This document shows, one piece after another, positions 12,111-24,755 of a stretch of 64,000 bases of DNA. The stretch is from Naematelia aurantialba (taxonomy: Eukaryota > Basidiomycota > Tremellomycetes > Tremellales > Naemateliaceae), in the NCBI GenBank assembly GCA_021527695.1, contig JAKFAO010000001.1:62001-126000 (forward strand), given 5' to 3'. A program made the position numbers and the translations under genes. Each line of letters opens with the position of its first letter. The first letter of the stretch is position 1. Under the pieces are notes generated by a model that worked only from the letters and a program-made list of their open reading frames with translations, did no database searches and was not told where the DNA came from.

Positions 12111-12606
12111 TTTACTAGTCCCAGTAATGCTCATCATGACCGTGTGTACAGTATGCATCACGACACGTGACTGCCGTCAGAGGATCCCCTGCGTTCTGAC
12201 TCTGTTCATCTGCACGGCCCAGCCGTAGGCATATAATGACTAGTGTGACGCACGGCCGGCTCTTCGTGGGGGAGGATCAGGAGCCTGGATCTTCAGGCTT
12301 GTGCAAGGGAACGTGTCAGGCGGAACGCTGATGCAATGGTTTCATGCTTGGATGCTACGTCAAATGGGGTTTAAACTGGACCAAACAATGCTGCTTCTCC
12401 GTCTCCTCCGCCTTGACCTTCTCTTCAGTCCTCTCTTCACATTCGCGTTCTCTTCACTTTCGCCTCTCTTCACCAACATCTCCGTCTCGACTCCTTCTCG
12501 CTCATCTCCACCGGTATCCCGCCCTCTTGCAGCCCTGCTCCCCGCCTCCCGCCTCCCGACGCTCCATTCCTGTTCTCTCCGTCCTCGTTTTACATACGCT
12601 CTACCG
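12111..12606. other. Convergent 3' spacer, pyrimidine-rich
   Basis: This lies between the stops of SEC59 (+) and the PPR gene (-). The half near the PPR gene (about 12390-12600) is strongly C/T-rich on the plus strand. No gene was supported. Confidence 0.45.
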
Positions 12607-15600
12607 TCACTGCTCTCTCCTGCCGCTCACTTCCTGCCCTCGCTTGGAGCTCGTTTCGTTGCGACCGGTCCGCTTGAGACCAGTGGTACGGCGGGCTGCA
12701 CCCGACCTGCGAGCCGAACTCTCCCGCTGCCGTTCCCGTCTTCTCCGCTTAGAGAGATTCTGTTTCTGCCGGTAATGCAATAGCATCAACATCATCGTCT
12801 TGCGGTACTTGACTTTGAGCTTGAGCAGAAACGCCTTTGGACTCGCAATGAGCGCGTCGCCTGTCCTTGGATCGCGGATGGGTGTGCGGGGATACCCCTC
12901 GAGGTGGATGTTGATTTGCCGCTCGGCATCGAGAGGGGAAGGGGTGTCGTCTTCCTCGCGATCAGAGAGGAACCACAACCAGACGCGTTTATCGACGGAC
13001 CGATTACCATCTGCATCGACACAGCGCTGGTTGGCAATTTGCAGGCTCGCGTTGGCCAGAGCGGATAGAGTCACAGCCGACGGCCGCCACGCTTCGTCCA
13101 TCGGTCGATACCGACGGACGATATTGGAGATCAGATCTGAATGCATGTTGGCCCGGGACAGGCGCTTGGCGTAAGGATTCTCGGGCGCAGGTCGAGGATT
13201 CTCGAGATCATAGGACCTCTTCCGCTTGGCGTCGGCTGGCTGGTCTCCAACAGCTTCCACATTCTCCATGACCATCTCACCGTACCGCTGAACGTCGAGC
13301 ACAGATACCTCATGAGGCGGAATTAGAGGCAAGTGGCCGCTCTTGGTCGGTCGCTTGGCTTTATATCTCCGCGACTTGATCTCTTCCCATCGAGGAATGA
13401 TGACATGCTCCATCACATAGAATGCCGACTCGAGATCACCCGTGCGAGCCAATCCCGCAGCGAAATGGCTGTAGTTGTAGGCGTCGAATCCGAATCCTTC
13501 ATCTCGTACTGTCGCCCAGACCTCCTTGAGCTCAGCATGTCGACCTCCAGCCGCTAGGGCATCGATCATGATGGAGAGTGGAATACAGATCAAGTTGGAT
13601 TGTGACCGGTCCGGTTTCGTCGGTGACGATCCAAAGCCGGATGTGACCGCATCCAACACCATTGCCGCCCTCGAGGTTGAGTCGCAAGCCATCTGGAGGA
13701 CCTGTTTCCACAATCGAGTAACAGACGCCAGATCGCCTGCATCCCGGTACCCGTCCATCATTTGCGTCAGACGAAGGATTCTCGGTGGCTCTACCTCGCT
13801 CAACATCGCATCGTACTCCTGCGCGCGCCGCAGATTGGGCAGCCGCAGAGCAGCGGGTATCAGAGGGCCAATGATACTTCCTTTGGCTTTGGCCTTGGCT
13901 GGCCCCGTATCTGACAAGCGGCCCGCCTCAACCTCTTGAAGGATCTTCATCGCAAAATCGTGCGCCTTGTCAAAGGGTTCTTGACCACGGGCCTGGGCGA
14001 AGTAGTTGATGATGGATCCATACGTAGCGCTACTGGGTAGGATCTGACGCCGTAGCATCTCCTCGTGCACTTCCTGGGCGCTGATATGATCGCTCGCTCG
14101 AATATATCCCTGCAACAGGATCGAAAAGGTGAAGATGTCCGGTTTGGGCTCGGTGTGATCCATCTGGGAGATGTGGTCCATTTCCAAGTAAAGCTTTTTG
14201 GCAGCGATCATGTCGCCGTTCTCGATCGTGCAGTAGATCATCAGCGCCCAGTCTTGAGGGCCCTTATTCTTGATCTGCCTGAAGATGCGGCGAGCAAGGC
14301 GAATGTTGGTGCCTAGTCTGGTGCAGGCGCGTAGCATTACTCCCAGGATGGCACGGTCTTTCTGTATCGATTCGGGAAGCTTGCTGTACTTTTCCGCCAC
14401 CGTATCGAATTGTCCGACCTTGAGATAGACATTCAACAAGGTCGCCCAGTTAACGGCTGGGATCTCGATCTTTTGAGCCTGCATTTGAACTATAACGCGC
14501 TCGGCGTTAGGCACATCTCCCAGCAAAGCGAACATGGACAAGAGCAAGTTGTACGTGTGGCTGTTTGGCCACAGACCCGCTGCGACGATCTTTCCCAGAA
14601 TCTCCATAGCCTTGCCGACAGCCGTGGCCCTGGCATAATATGCCAATTGATCGTTGAAGGGCTCGATCGACTGGGTGATCCTCGCCCTCTGCTCGAAGAC
14701 AGCCTCGGATGACTCGGGATCATTGGCAGCATGGTAGGCACGTTGCAATTTCTCCAAGGCCTTGGGGTCTTGATGCCAATCCTCGCCCACAGTCTGCTCA
14801 AAGTTGTCCATCAGTCGCGAAGCGTCACCGGTTGTCGCAAGGGCATTGGACAGGATATTCTGATCAAGGCCTGTCGGGATCCAAGTGAATCCGATATGCC
14901 GCTGCACTTCGCGGGCCATATCCAGACGCCCAGAAGCTACCAAGCCATCGAGAACTCTGCTGTGCGGGGCATGGCTGAACTCCATTTTGGCAGCAAGGCA
15001 TTGCCGGAAGAGGGCCATAGCCTCATCGGGTCGGTGCAAATGGAATAGTCGCTGAAGCACAACACCCATCGCGTCCGAACTGGGTTTCCAGCCCTCGCGC
15101 AGGATGAAGCGGGCGAGCTCGGTCACATCATCCAGGCGAGCCGACTGATTTTCCCGGCTGTGAAGCGGATGCAAGACTCGAGCATAGGCGAGACCCTTGA
15201 ACATACAGTCTGCGCGATCTCGCAGCTGCTCGATAGTAAGATCCGAGCTAAGGCGAGCTCGAACCTCGGCAGTGGGGTCGGGAATTCCAAGGAAGATACC
15301 GGACCAGTACTTCATCTGTGCAGGGAACCAAGGACGCGTGGATTTGTATTGGCGGAAATGGAAGACAAACCCATCGTTGGAATGCCAAAAGACATCGAGA
15401 ATGCTCTCAGGCGCCTGCTTGGCGATGAGAACCTGCCGATAAGCCTCGAAGTAGTCGAGCTCGTATGCTGATTCCTCGTAGCGTGGTTCTCGACCGGATG
15501 CTGCGTGAGCCTTGAGCATTCCGTAATCACTTGAAGTTCTCCGTAAGGCATAAAGCATCTCTCGTCTTGCCTCTCCATAACGCCCAAGCGATGCTAAAAC

Positions 15601-16680
15601 AATCCCAGCCATACCATGCTCGAAGGCGGGAATCCGGGAAGTCTTGGTACCAAAGTGGTCGACGGCGCCTAGTCGGGTCGAGAATGCCTCTTGCACGGTA
15701 TCTTCCACGCCGCTTAGATCCAGTTTGTCGCCCTCGTCACTTTCAAAATGGCGAAGTTGCAGCATCGCCCAAGCCCGCATCGTCATCGCAGCAGACCTGC
15801 ATGACTCGCCAGGGTCGTGCTCCTCGACGTGCACAATTTTGCCATCCAGATAATTGCCGATATCTCTCAAAACCTCCTCTAGCCACGCCCAGTCCTCCTG
15901 TGATCCTTTGCGGAAGAAAATTGTCATGACGGCAGCCAAGCTGGACCGTGACATGAGTGCAGTAAAGTTGAGGTTGCCGTTCCGCATCTTCGTTCGGAAT
16001 TCGGTAGGAGAGTATATATGTCGTGTGCCGAGGAGTTCTCTGAGGTTTTTCGGAAGCGTGGCGCGGTCTGTACGATGAAAGAGAACCCTGCGTTTTGACG
16101 GGTTGAGAATTTGGGACGCAGGCGGCGCCGAGGATGGATGGTCGGATGGGTCTGATGAGTTGGATGGATCGGAAGGATCGAATGGGTCGCCAGTCCTAGG
16201 TGACGGCGGCTTAAACGGCCGAGGTTTCGTGTAGTATCCAGTGTTACTCTTGAGTCTGCGATCCCTACTAGAGGTAGATTTGGGGGACGTCTGTGGCCGC
16301 GTCCGGTGTGGTGGGCGAGCATCGACCGGCGGCAATGGGGGGAGTTGATCATCGTCGTCGTCTTCGACATCACGAACCTGGGCGGAGGCGTAGGATCGCC
16401 AATATCGCTGGGTCGTAGAACGTAAGGAAGGCATCCGGGTTCTTCTGGAACCTGAAGCCTAAAGGCACAGTCAGCATCCTGCATCTGATCGGCGCCTCTG
16501 ACCTACCGAAAGTCCGCTCGAGGCGGGTGATTTCGCCGACGCAGGTGCCGCTGAGACAGACACAGGACCTTGTGAGGTGACTCGGTAAGCGCGGACGAGC
16601 TGGAGGACATGGCTGAACGTTGCCGGCGCGATTTTGCCGCGACCGCGAGAGGCGAGGGAGGCGATATAGGACGAGCTCAT
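12607..16680 (-). CDS. Mitochondrial pentatricopeptide-repeat (PPR) protein
   Basis: Predicted 1341-residue helical-repeat RNA-binding protein. A short exon (16680-16507) joins by a 48-bp intron to one exon of 1283 codons (16458-12607). The short exon gives an N-terminus rich in Ser, Ala and Arg and without early acidic residues (MSSSYIASLASRGRGKIAPA), consistent with mitochondrial import. The PPR signature is clear in the middle: NSHTYNLLLSMFALLGDVPN, and DIFTFSILLQGYIRASDHIS followed by SSATYGSIINYFAQA. An acidic/proline-rich low-complexity region lies at about residues 80-160, and the C-terminus is very Arg-rich. Fungal PPR proteins generally act in mitochondrial RNA stability or translation; the target RNA cannot be predicted. 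If the first exon is not used, translation could start at 16434, losing 66 residues. Confidence 0.82.
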
Positions 16681-16909
16681 CGACCGTTCATCGCAGTCGC
16701 TGCCAGAGTCTCCCGAAGCGACCAGCCGTACACAGCCTACAGCCGGAGCCCACGTTACCGCACCGCTGACAGACCCCTGGTATACCACCACCTGACCAGA
16801 CGGGACGTCGATGCACGAGAGAGACGAAATAATATGTGGAAATGTCGATCTCAAGACTGGTTTGCACGAAATCCGGGAACCACCGGGTTACACGTGGCTT
16901 TTCAGTGTT

Positions 16910-18687
16910 TTAGGTGAGTCTCCTAGTGGGCTCCATCTGTCTGAGATTTGCATGCCGAGTAAGCCGTAATATCTGTCGGAAGGCAGATCTAGCAACTATT
17001 CTCGTCTGTAGGGCACCAATCTCATCCTTTCCCAATGCTAGCCGTCCAATGTTGGTCATACAATTTGCCCGAGCTGAGCTAATCAGCCCGACTGACGAAG
17101 TGCACAAAGAGAGGACCAACCTGATAAATGCGGCACAAAGTCCCATGACGCATTGCACGGGCTCTTTCAGCCAGCTCAGCTCAAAAACGTCGTAGGCTGG
17201 AACGGTCAGTACGATGCGCAGTGAGGAATGCGCGACGCAATCTACGTACAGACGAAAATGAGATCCGCTAACAACTTCCTCCCGGTCCATTTTGCGTCTT
17301 TCAAGGCTCTTGACTTTGAGCGACGCAGTGACCTGGGGTCCGCCACTTCGTATGACGAAGATTCGGTCGTCTCGGCTGCAGGCGGTGAAGGGGCGATCAA
17401 GCGTGGAATGGTGCGAAGATGAAGGGTGTAAAGCGCCATGAGCGTCGTGAGCAACCAAAATCGACTTGCATGCTGTCAGCTTTGTCTCCAGGGGGAATCA
17501 AGTTCCTGTTGCCGCATTGAGATGAGCCACACCCACTTTGCCCAGCGATCTGCGACTTTTCCAGTCCGTTGGCCTACTATACCAAGGCGACTCAGGCAGT
17601 ATAGGTCGTCTGCCAGTGTTGATGCTAGTTCGATTAGATGACGAATGAGGGAAGGTGCTGAGGTAGGCTCAGGGGAGAGCAGATATGTGAGGGGATGGAG
17701 AGGGTTGAGGAGCAGCAGACATTTCCTGATTGTTGTGCGTCAGCCGCTTCCCGCAAGTCGCATAACTCGGTCGTATTTGCACATTGCAGCTGTAGTGGCG
17801 GCGTTGTGTACGATGTGACGAGACTCACCTCGTTAGCGAGAGACCTGAAACGGCCAACCGCATGCGTTTTGAATTCGCTTTGAACCACGGCGAGAGCGGT
17901 CGAACGGCAGCCACGAGAGACAAGAGGTAGAGATAGGTTCGAAGCGAGTATTGAAGACATTTCTGCGTATCAAATCTCGTTGAGCTCAGACCCACACAGT
18001 GTGGTACAAGTCACGCACGAGAACTTTGTCGCGGCCCTTGCTGGTGTCCATGACAGATGCCCAGACGGCTATCGGCAACGGACCGACGCCGACGCGCTTG
18101 CTCTGGCTGCTTCCTATATGCCGTATTGGAGACGGCCATGTTCGTCCCTCGCGGTCACGGGTATATGAGAGGGGTACGTGGGGAACACCGCCATGTGCGA
18201 GCGGTACACTCGCACTAGAATGCGCAAAAGGTGCACTGGGGTGAGGATGGGGTTGTGGCACTCCCCAGACTCCATCCTCGTCCCCTAGCTGTGCCCTGCT
18301 CACAGATGCCGCCTGATCGGGTAGACGCCGGGCCAGTTCTTGACTCCCCTCGACTCTCCAGCTTCCAGCCAGACCTCCCGCACTGCTCTCGCCAGCCGTA
18401 AAGTCCATGTCCACGACGAGTCTCCACGGGTTGGTCGTTTCCACTGATGATCTTGAATCTGAAACCCCTATTGTGCCTTGTCGGCTGTGATTGTGGCGGA
18501 AGTAGAGGTCAGAGCTCGGGCTGGTCGCTGTCGAGGCTGGCGGGGATGGAAACGGGTTGAAGTGCGAGACCGTCGCTGGCCAAGAAGGATCGGCTGTGTA
18601 TCCTCTCTTGGGGAGAAGAAACGATGCAGAGTTTTGATTACTGGCTTGAGGATCCGAGGGACTCTGAGCTATCCGGTGAGTCGACAT
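16910..18687 (-). CDS. PEX11: Peroxisomal membrane protein PEX11, N-terminally extended
   Basis: Predicted PEX11-family protein, which elongates and helps divide peroxisomes. Exons: 18687-18019, 17962-17829, 17725-17533, 17472-17250 and 17196-16910. The family core starts at DTSKGRDKVL, joining across an intron to KCLQYSLRTYLYLLSL. It continues with LIELASTLADDLYCLSRLG, GKVADRWAKW, then FWLLTTLMALYTLHL and WTGRKLLADLIF, ending in a hydrophobic segment (VQCVMGLCAAFI). The first exon gives about 220 residues, rich in Ser, Pro and Gly, that ordinary PEX11 proteins lack; an in-frame Met at 18408 is an alternative start. The C-terminus is uncertain, because a 42-nt in-frame intron could remove 14 residues after CAAFI. 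The start codon lies only 18 bp from that of the divergent Tctex1 gene, which favours a downstream start for one of them. Confidence 0.82.
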
Positions 18688-18705
18688 GAACCCTCGTCAG
18701 GTAGG

Positions 18706-20052
18706 ATGGATGCACAAAGTCAAGAGCAGAGAGAGCAAGAGAGCAGCGGTAAGCGGTCACCCGACGCGTCAAAAGTCGGCAGTTTGCGCGTTGCCGATAC
18801 AATTGTCACAATATCCACGCCCATACTCGTTATCGTGCATACGTTGCCCTCGTTCAGAGGTTGTAGGTGCTCTCGAGGCTGCTGTCCTCGCCGTTCGACA
18901 GGGCAGCGCTGCAAAACATGGCACAAGCGACATCGTCTCGACCTCGCGGGCCCGTAACACCCTTGCCACCCAACGCAGCGACTCCCGGATCTCGCTCGAG
19001 CGCTTCCTCGCCGGGCCGACACAAGTGAGTCTGACGAGCACGTAACGCCCAAGCATAGACAAGAGCTCTATGGACCAAGTGTTCCATGCATATCCTCGTG
19101 ACCGCTCCAGCTCTTATGCCTGAGCTCTCGGCCGAGCTCGCTGAGACTCGATCCGGTGTCTTTGCAATTCAACGAGGTCGCCAGCCAAGCTGACAAGTGC
19201 ATTTGTGCGTAGGTTTCCATCAGATCAATTGCGACCATACATGAAGACTGTGAGCGTCGACTATTGTGCTGGTTGATGATTGTAGCTGACAAGAGTTGCA
19301 GGTCCTCTCAAGAACGCTTACAGGTCAGCCGTGACCTATCAGTCTTGAATCTCTCGAAATCTCCTGCAATCTGCATGCCCAAACGCCTCTCAGTCAGGAC
19401 GCTGACATGGAATAGGAGCAACCTGGGATCCGTCCGACAGGCCACGTATGTCGGGCTACTCGAAGGAGATCTCAGATGTGTGTTATCCTTCTCTCCTCTT
19501 CCCTGTCCTTCTCTCCTCTCCCTCCCTCTCTCTCTTACCGCTTCTTGTCTCCTCTCCATCTCTGGGATAAGGACCAACGCTCGCAGAAAGTGAAACAACG
19601 AATGATCGAAATCGAGCCTAGAGGATTCAAATACATTGTCCGTACTCCGCCGGCCTTGGTGCGACTTGTCCTGACGCGAACCACAGGTGACGACGACATT
19701 ATCAGAGAACCTAGGCCAGGCAGGACGGTACGTTGCGTCCTGCTGACTCCTATGTGTCCCTTGTGCTCGGGTCCTGGCCCTTGGAGCCACGGATCGACAT
19801 GTCCGGCAGCACGCAGCTGACACAGCCAGGGCCGACATGTCGTGTCACTGGGAAGACACAGATACTGCGATCCAAGAAATGTTCTCCAACGTGAGTGTCC
19901 TTTCATGCCAGCAATTCGGGATCCCTGGCGACCTTTTATAAGAGATCCGAGACCCGAGCGACCAGACGTGGATGCCCGTCAAGGTCGTGGCGCTGACGAC
20001 TCAGGAATCCATCATCCTCGTCTGCGTCGCGTTTGCTGTCCGAGTGATCTGA
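18706..20052 (+). CDS. Tctex1-domain dynein light chain (TCTEX1D2/DYNLT2B-like)
   Basis: Predicted Tctex1-type dynein light chain, a homodimeric subunit that attaches to the dynein intermediate chain. The gene is cut into many small exons. The C-terminal domain is clear once spliced: SDQLRPYMKTVLSRTLTG, then GATWDPSDRPRMSGYSKEISD, KVKQRMIEIEPRGFKYI, VTTTLSENLGQAG, RADMSCHWEDTDTAIQEMF and finally ESIILVCVAFAVRVI. These match the family order RPxxV, GFKYIV, GQG, CHW-type and AFAVR blocks. Likely exons include 18706-18748 and 18858-19024 near the start, and the last begins after the acceptor at about 20004. The N-terminal part between 19025 and 19230 is not resolved with certainty, because several splice choices remain open. 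The family assignment rests on the last 110 residues. Confidence 0.72.
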
Positions 20053-20501
20053 CCCGACAGGATGGCGCATAGATTTGTTCAACCAGCACATACTCGTACA
20101 CATGTATAATCATCAGCATGGCCTTTGCCTCCTACTGAACAATGGGTTTGGCCGACACAAACGAGATCTCCACATAATCTCCAATAGGCATAGGCATATG
20201 CATCTTTCAGCGTCCAACCGCCATCTGTCCGGTGATGGAGCGCAAGACAACCGGTGCATCTTGTATAGCATATCCCTCGATACATGTCAGGCTCTTGGCT
20301 CTGAACATATGCGGTCACCGAAAACAATATGGCGGCGTGAATGGCCTAAAACCCGTACAAGCGGCCGCCTACTCTTCACCTCAACCCTCTCACACCATGC
20401 CGGCTACTCTGATATTTGCCTCGCCCGGACTCTGACTCGGCATGGCCGCCTTGCCCTGAATCCAAATGGTCACACTCCCAAAAAATGCCCCCTCTCCCCA
20501 C
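20053..20501. other. Convergent 3' spacer
   Basis: About 450 bp lie between the stops of the Tctex1 gene (+) and ATF1 (-). No gene or repeat was recognised. Confidence 0.45.
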
Positions 20502-22660
20502 TCAACGAATCGGTCGCCCATAAGCTGGCGGTATGCCCAGCCCGCAATCTCGATGCTGCATCAACATGCCGCTCAACCGCCCAACTTCATCGTGCAACCC
20601 TGCAATCGTCTGCTGCAGTCGTTCGTTTTCGACAGTCAAATGCTCGACTTTCGACTGCAACTCGTTCAGCCATGCCTTCTTTCGTTGTCGGCATTTGAGA
20701 GCGGCTGAGACTTGGTCAGCTGATTCCTCCCACCCAATCAGGCGACTCACCTTGCCGGTTCCGCTCGAGGAAATTCTTCCGCTTTTCTTCCTCTGTTTCT
20801 GGCTTGCCAGATGGATTTGGCTTTTCGTCATCGTCGTCGTCGCTATCCCCAAACATGGGGCTCGTCGAATCGTCCTTGGGGAGCGATCCGATCGAGCTTT
20901 TCTTCCCCCTCTTTGCAGCTGGCTTGGCTGCACCACCGTCGGACTTTCGCTTTTGACCGCTGGAAGCGTGGACATTAACGTTCGGTGGCCGTCCAGATCC
21001 AGGGGGAGCGGCGCCAATCGACGTTTTCTTGCCCATGAGTGGTGTCGTTCCTCGACCTTCTTCCTCTCGCTTGGACAGCTCCTGATGAGCCTGGCTGAGT
21101 AAAAAGAGACCATTTGCAGCTTGACTAGCAGCATTAGCCGATTGCTGAGCATAGTCGACTGGTCCACCCATCTGGGGCGGCATGGGTGGTCCCACAGGAG
21201 GAGGGAGGGATTGATTGAAGTATGGTGGATGATGAGACGCAGGCGGCGGGTTGCGATTCATTTCGTTATATACGCCCGTCAGTGCGGATAGTGTGTTGGG
21301 CGTAATCGTCTCGGGCACACCAGGATGCTCGTTGATATGCGATAGACCGTGATGAGGTTGCATATGGGGGGGAAGAGCGGATGGAGGGTGTAAAGTCTGG
21401 GGTGGGTCGTGTGCCGGAGCTTGTCCGTTCTGTGTATCGGGGCCCTCGCCAATAGGCGTCGAGTTGGTCACCATATTGAGGAAAGCTGCAGTGTTCGGAC
21501 TGGGCATTGGTAGGTGGCTGAAACTTGCACCATTCATCAACGACGAATAGCCAGGCGTGAAACCACTTCCAGTCCCGGGGGTGAAGCCAGTTCTGAAGGT
21601 GGTCCCGTCAAAGGCTGGTGCTTCTCCCCCATCGTGACCATTACGACTATTCGAACCATTCTGGTGGCTGTGACCCTGGGGGCCAGCGAGCATAGCTGGA
21701 CTGAGAGGGCCAGTTCTGAGGGACTGATTAGCCAGCCATGGGAATTGGCTTGGGTCGGCTGCGGCTGGACTGGTCAACGATGACAGGGGAGGCAGTGCGT
21801 TGTGCTTGACTGCGGTTGCGTCGCCTCCTCGAGGGGGAGTAGTCCGGTCTGACTCAATGGAGTTTGACGATTTCGAGAAGCTCTGCTCAAAAACGTTTGG
21901 CTCTAGGTCAAACTTTGACGACGCGTTGGTCGGACGGATAGAAGGCCTCTTGAGGCCGTCGCCAGATGCTGGGCTAGGAGGCGACTTGGCTGGTGGTGGT
22001 GATGAGAGAGTTGAGGGTCCAGAGGAGAGGGTAGGTGCGAGGGAAACGTCAGGGGAATGAGTCAGGTCAGGTGGCAACGGGAAGATGAGGTCGGAGTAGT
22101 CAAAGGGGGTTCGAGGTGTCGAGGTATCCAGGTTGTTGATTGCGATGAACGGAGTGGTATTGGTCGGTGAGGATGGAGACGCGCAGGTCAGCTTCAATTC
22201 AAGTTCAGGTTGTACTGAAGGAACGGCAATCATAGTGGGAGGAGGGCGAGGGGTAGCAATGACGGTGATGTAAACGGCATAGCCAGGGTGGGTTGCCACC
22301 CCGCTAGGAAGACATTGAAGACGCCCAAGGATAAAAGGCCTGACTATTCGCAAGCAGAAGGAACGATCGTAAAAGGAGCTGGAAAAACAGGCGTAAGATA
22401 GGACGCACCATCACCTTTTTTCTCTTCCATCGGGCTCGCCTCCTGTATTCTGACTGTTGCACCACTGGCCTCGCCGCTCCCACTTGCTTTGCGTTCGACA
22501 ATCGTGGCTTCTGAAGGCGGAGCTGGACGAGCGGAGGAAGCCGAAGAGGGACGAGGTGCTATCGAACAGTAAGCATACGAGGGAAAATGTGGGGCTAGGA
22601 AGACGCACGATTGGCTGGCGTAGTAAGCAATGCAGCGGGAGGAGCAGCGACGGCAGCCAT
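20502..22660 (-). CDS. ATF1: ATF/CREB-type bZIP transcription factor (ATF1-like)
   Basis: Predicted about 663-residue stress-response bZIP factor related to fission yeast Atf1 and mammalian ATF2. Exons: 22660-22609, 22558-22415, 22343-20751 and 20704-20502. The middle carries the fungal Atf1-type blocks: LEPNVFEQSF, then LPPLSSLTSPAAADPSQFPW and SLRTGPLSPAMLAGP (osmotic-stress and recombination-related regions). The basic region and zipper span the last intron: KRKNFLERNRQ then AALKCRQRKKAWLNELQSKV, followed by heptad leucines. Serine/proline pairs are abundant, as expected of a MAPK (Hog1/Sty1-type) target; that regulation is inferred. Two in-frame acceptors for intron 2 exist (exon 3 starting at 22343, or at about 22208), which would add or drop about 45 residues. 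Confidence 0.9.
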
Positions 22661-23640
22661 GACTGGCAGAGTCGAATGGAGAACCTAAGACAGGGCTGGG
22701 CGATGAGGCGAAATCTTCAGATTGCTCGAAAAGCCCAACAAAGCTATCTTCAGAGGCAGTCCCACCTCGACGTAGAGGCTAGTCGCTGGAATCGAAGTCG
22801 CCCAGGCTTGTCGCTATGATACACACCACCACCAGACTGAGGGGACTTTTGACGCCGGCAGGGGAACACGTCTGATGGAGGACATGAGGATGTTTGGGGG
22901 AGATGGATGATAGACGACGTGAAGGAAAGAATGAAGCGGGGGGTGAGGGACACGCGATGGGTGGCAAGCAGACGGGGAGGGCAGAGCGGGAATCGCATTA
23001 TTTATGAGACGCGGTAACGAGCATGTCAGTAAATTAACGGTATGAGTGCATGTAGGAGCAGGGAAGACGAGGGAGTTGCTCGAGGTAGCGACGAGCTGTC
23101 CAGGAATGATCCTCCTCCTTCATCTAGTAGAAGTGTACATGCCTCCTCTCTTTCGCTTTCTCATTTGCTCCTTCCCCCTGGGATTTTGACGTTGGCAACT
23201 CACACTTGGGATATATTATCTTTTGTTGACTCCGTCGTCGAAGCAGTGACGGAGTGTAAGAAGCAAAAATCAAAAGTGTCGTCAGTAGTGTCGTCAGTGG
23301 TGACGACGATTTGGAGGAAATTGATTCCAGCTGATTGTGGGGGGGAGAGGAAAGACGTGGTAAAAAAAAAAACTAGATGATGATGGTGACCTCATCGACA
23401 CAAAGGGGGGGGGGAGAGGAAGGCATGACGAAAACAGGCTTCCCCCTCTTTTTGGGTGGGATGGGAGGATGACAAAACACATTGCCAATTGCGAGACATC
23501 CCAACCGCCGAGAATATCCCCGAATGTGGCGAATTTGCACCTGGTAACTATCGCTACAGCTATGCACCCCGTGTCCATCCATCCACCCTCGGCCTTCCTA
23601 CTTTCCATGCGTTCAGATGATGCAGGCTTCGCTTCACGTA
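22661..23640. other. Long gene-free region upstream of ATF1
   Basis: About 980 bp lie between the start of ATF1 (-) and the stop of the GGQ hydrolase gene (-). Short frames on both strands look non-coding. The region contains an A10 run (about 23361-23370), a G9-10 run (about 23406-23415) and a repeated GTCGTCAGT element near 23278-23302. It is most likely a long promoter plus leader for ATF1, as is common for stress regulators. Confidence 0.45.
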
Positions 23641-24490
23641 TCATCCCCAGTTCTTCTTGTTTCTATCGGCCTTGAGGGCACTTCGCTTCTGCTTCTCGGC
23701 CTTGCGTCGCGCTTTCGCAGCCGCGAGGTTCGCAGCCACTCGGTCTTTCGTCTCCTGGCTTGTCTCGCCTACAATGACAGAGTTTGCAGCGCGGAGTATC
23801 GCCTCGTGCATCTTGCGCACGGCGGCTTCCAGATTTGAACTACTCGAGCGTGTCTCTTGCGAGTTGACGAGGAGCGAAGGGGGGTTGGAATGGTAGTATG
23901 GCTGTCTGAGTTAGTTTGACCTGGGGAAGAGGATCCAGGGCATGGTGTCACACTCGGGACTTACAGACTTGCTCAACGGGGCCAGCACGAAGCGAGGCAG
24001 CCAGACACCCAGGGCCAGGTCCAGATTGCACCGCACGGTCGCTTTCGAGTTGGTCGTGTTCACGTGCTACGGGCGTCAGTACAGATTCGCGTTTTAAGTG
24101 CACATTCATTGAGGCAAAATGAGTGAGTTAAGGAGTCCCGAAAAGGCATCACGAAGAATGCGCCGCTGTTCTTGCTCGCATGGCATCAGAGCCCACAGAG
24201 ATGGCATTCATGAAAGACAACACCCAACTCACCTGTCCACCAGGGCCAGAGCTCCTGCTATATCCCACTTCACAAGCTCCTTTCGGGACATCCTCCACAC
24301 TAAACCCACCGACCCAGTTTCTAGCTAGAGCATGGTGCTTCTCTTTCTCAAGCGATCGAAGCTCGAGTAGCTCAGACGTCGGACGAGCGAGTGATCTACG
24401 GCCGGAACTGAATATTCGTCGAGAGCCAGAAGTGATAGCTCGCCTCGCAAGGGATCCTGCAGCTGTGAGAAACTCGCCATGAGTTGGCAT
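23641..24490 (-). CDS. PTH4: Mitochondrial GGQ peptidyl-tRNA hydrolase (ICT1/Pth4-like)
   Basis: Predicted 206-residue codon-independent release factor of the ICT1/Pth4 type, which rescues stalled mitochondrial ribosomes by hydrolysing peptidyl-tRNA. Exons: 24490-24233, 24066-23965 and 23901-23641. The N-terminus is rich in Arg, Ser and Ala and lacks early acidic clusters, consistent with a mitochondrial presequence. The catalytic GGQ loop reads YSRSSGPGGQ (about residues 77-86), split from HVNTTNSKATVRCNLDLA by the first intron. The basic C-terminal tail (AAAKARRKAEKQKRSALKADR) is the part that inserts into the mRNA channel in ICT1. In other members the residue after GGQ is usually Asn; here it is His. 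Divergent from FOX2 with 265 bp between starts. Confidence 0.88.
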
Positions 24491-24755
24491 GGGTTTTGTG
24501 CAAGCAACAGCTGGATTTGTGCACCAATATGCAAGGCGAGTCACTCTCCCACGGTTGTTCGATGACACCTCACCGGCTACGAACAACGCGTTTTGAGCCG
24601 GTTTGGTCGTCAACGAGCACCATCACCATTTCCTTCATCTTTCTCTCTCTTGATCATCTCTGAACGTGTTCTGAGCTTCCAGGTCTACTTTAGAGTGACC
24701 GGAGAGAGACAAGCACTCCCTTTTGTTCTCAGGACCATCCTACATCCCTCTCAGC
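24491..24755. promoter_or_regulatory. Divergent promoter of PTH4 and FOX2
   Basis: 265 bp separate the two start codons. A C/T-rich stretch (about 24630-24660) precedes the FOX2 start. No specific fatty-acid response element was recognised with confidence. Confidence 0.4.
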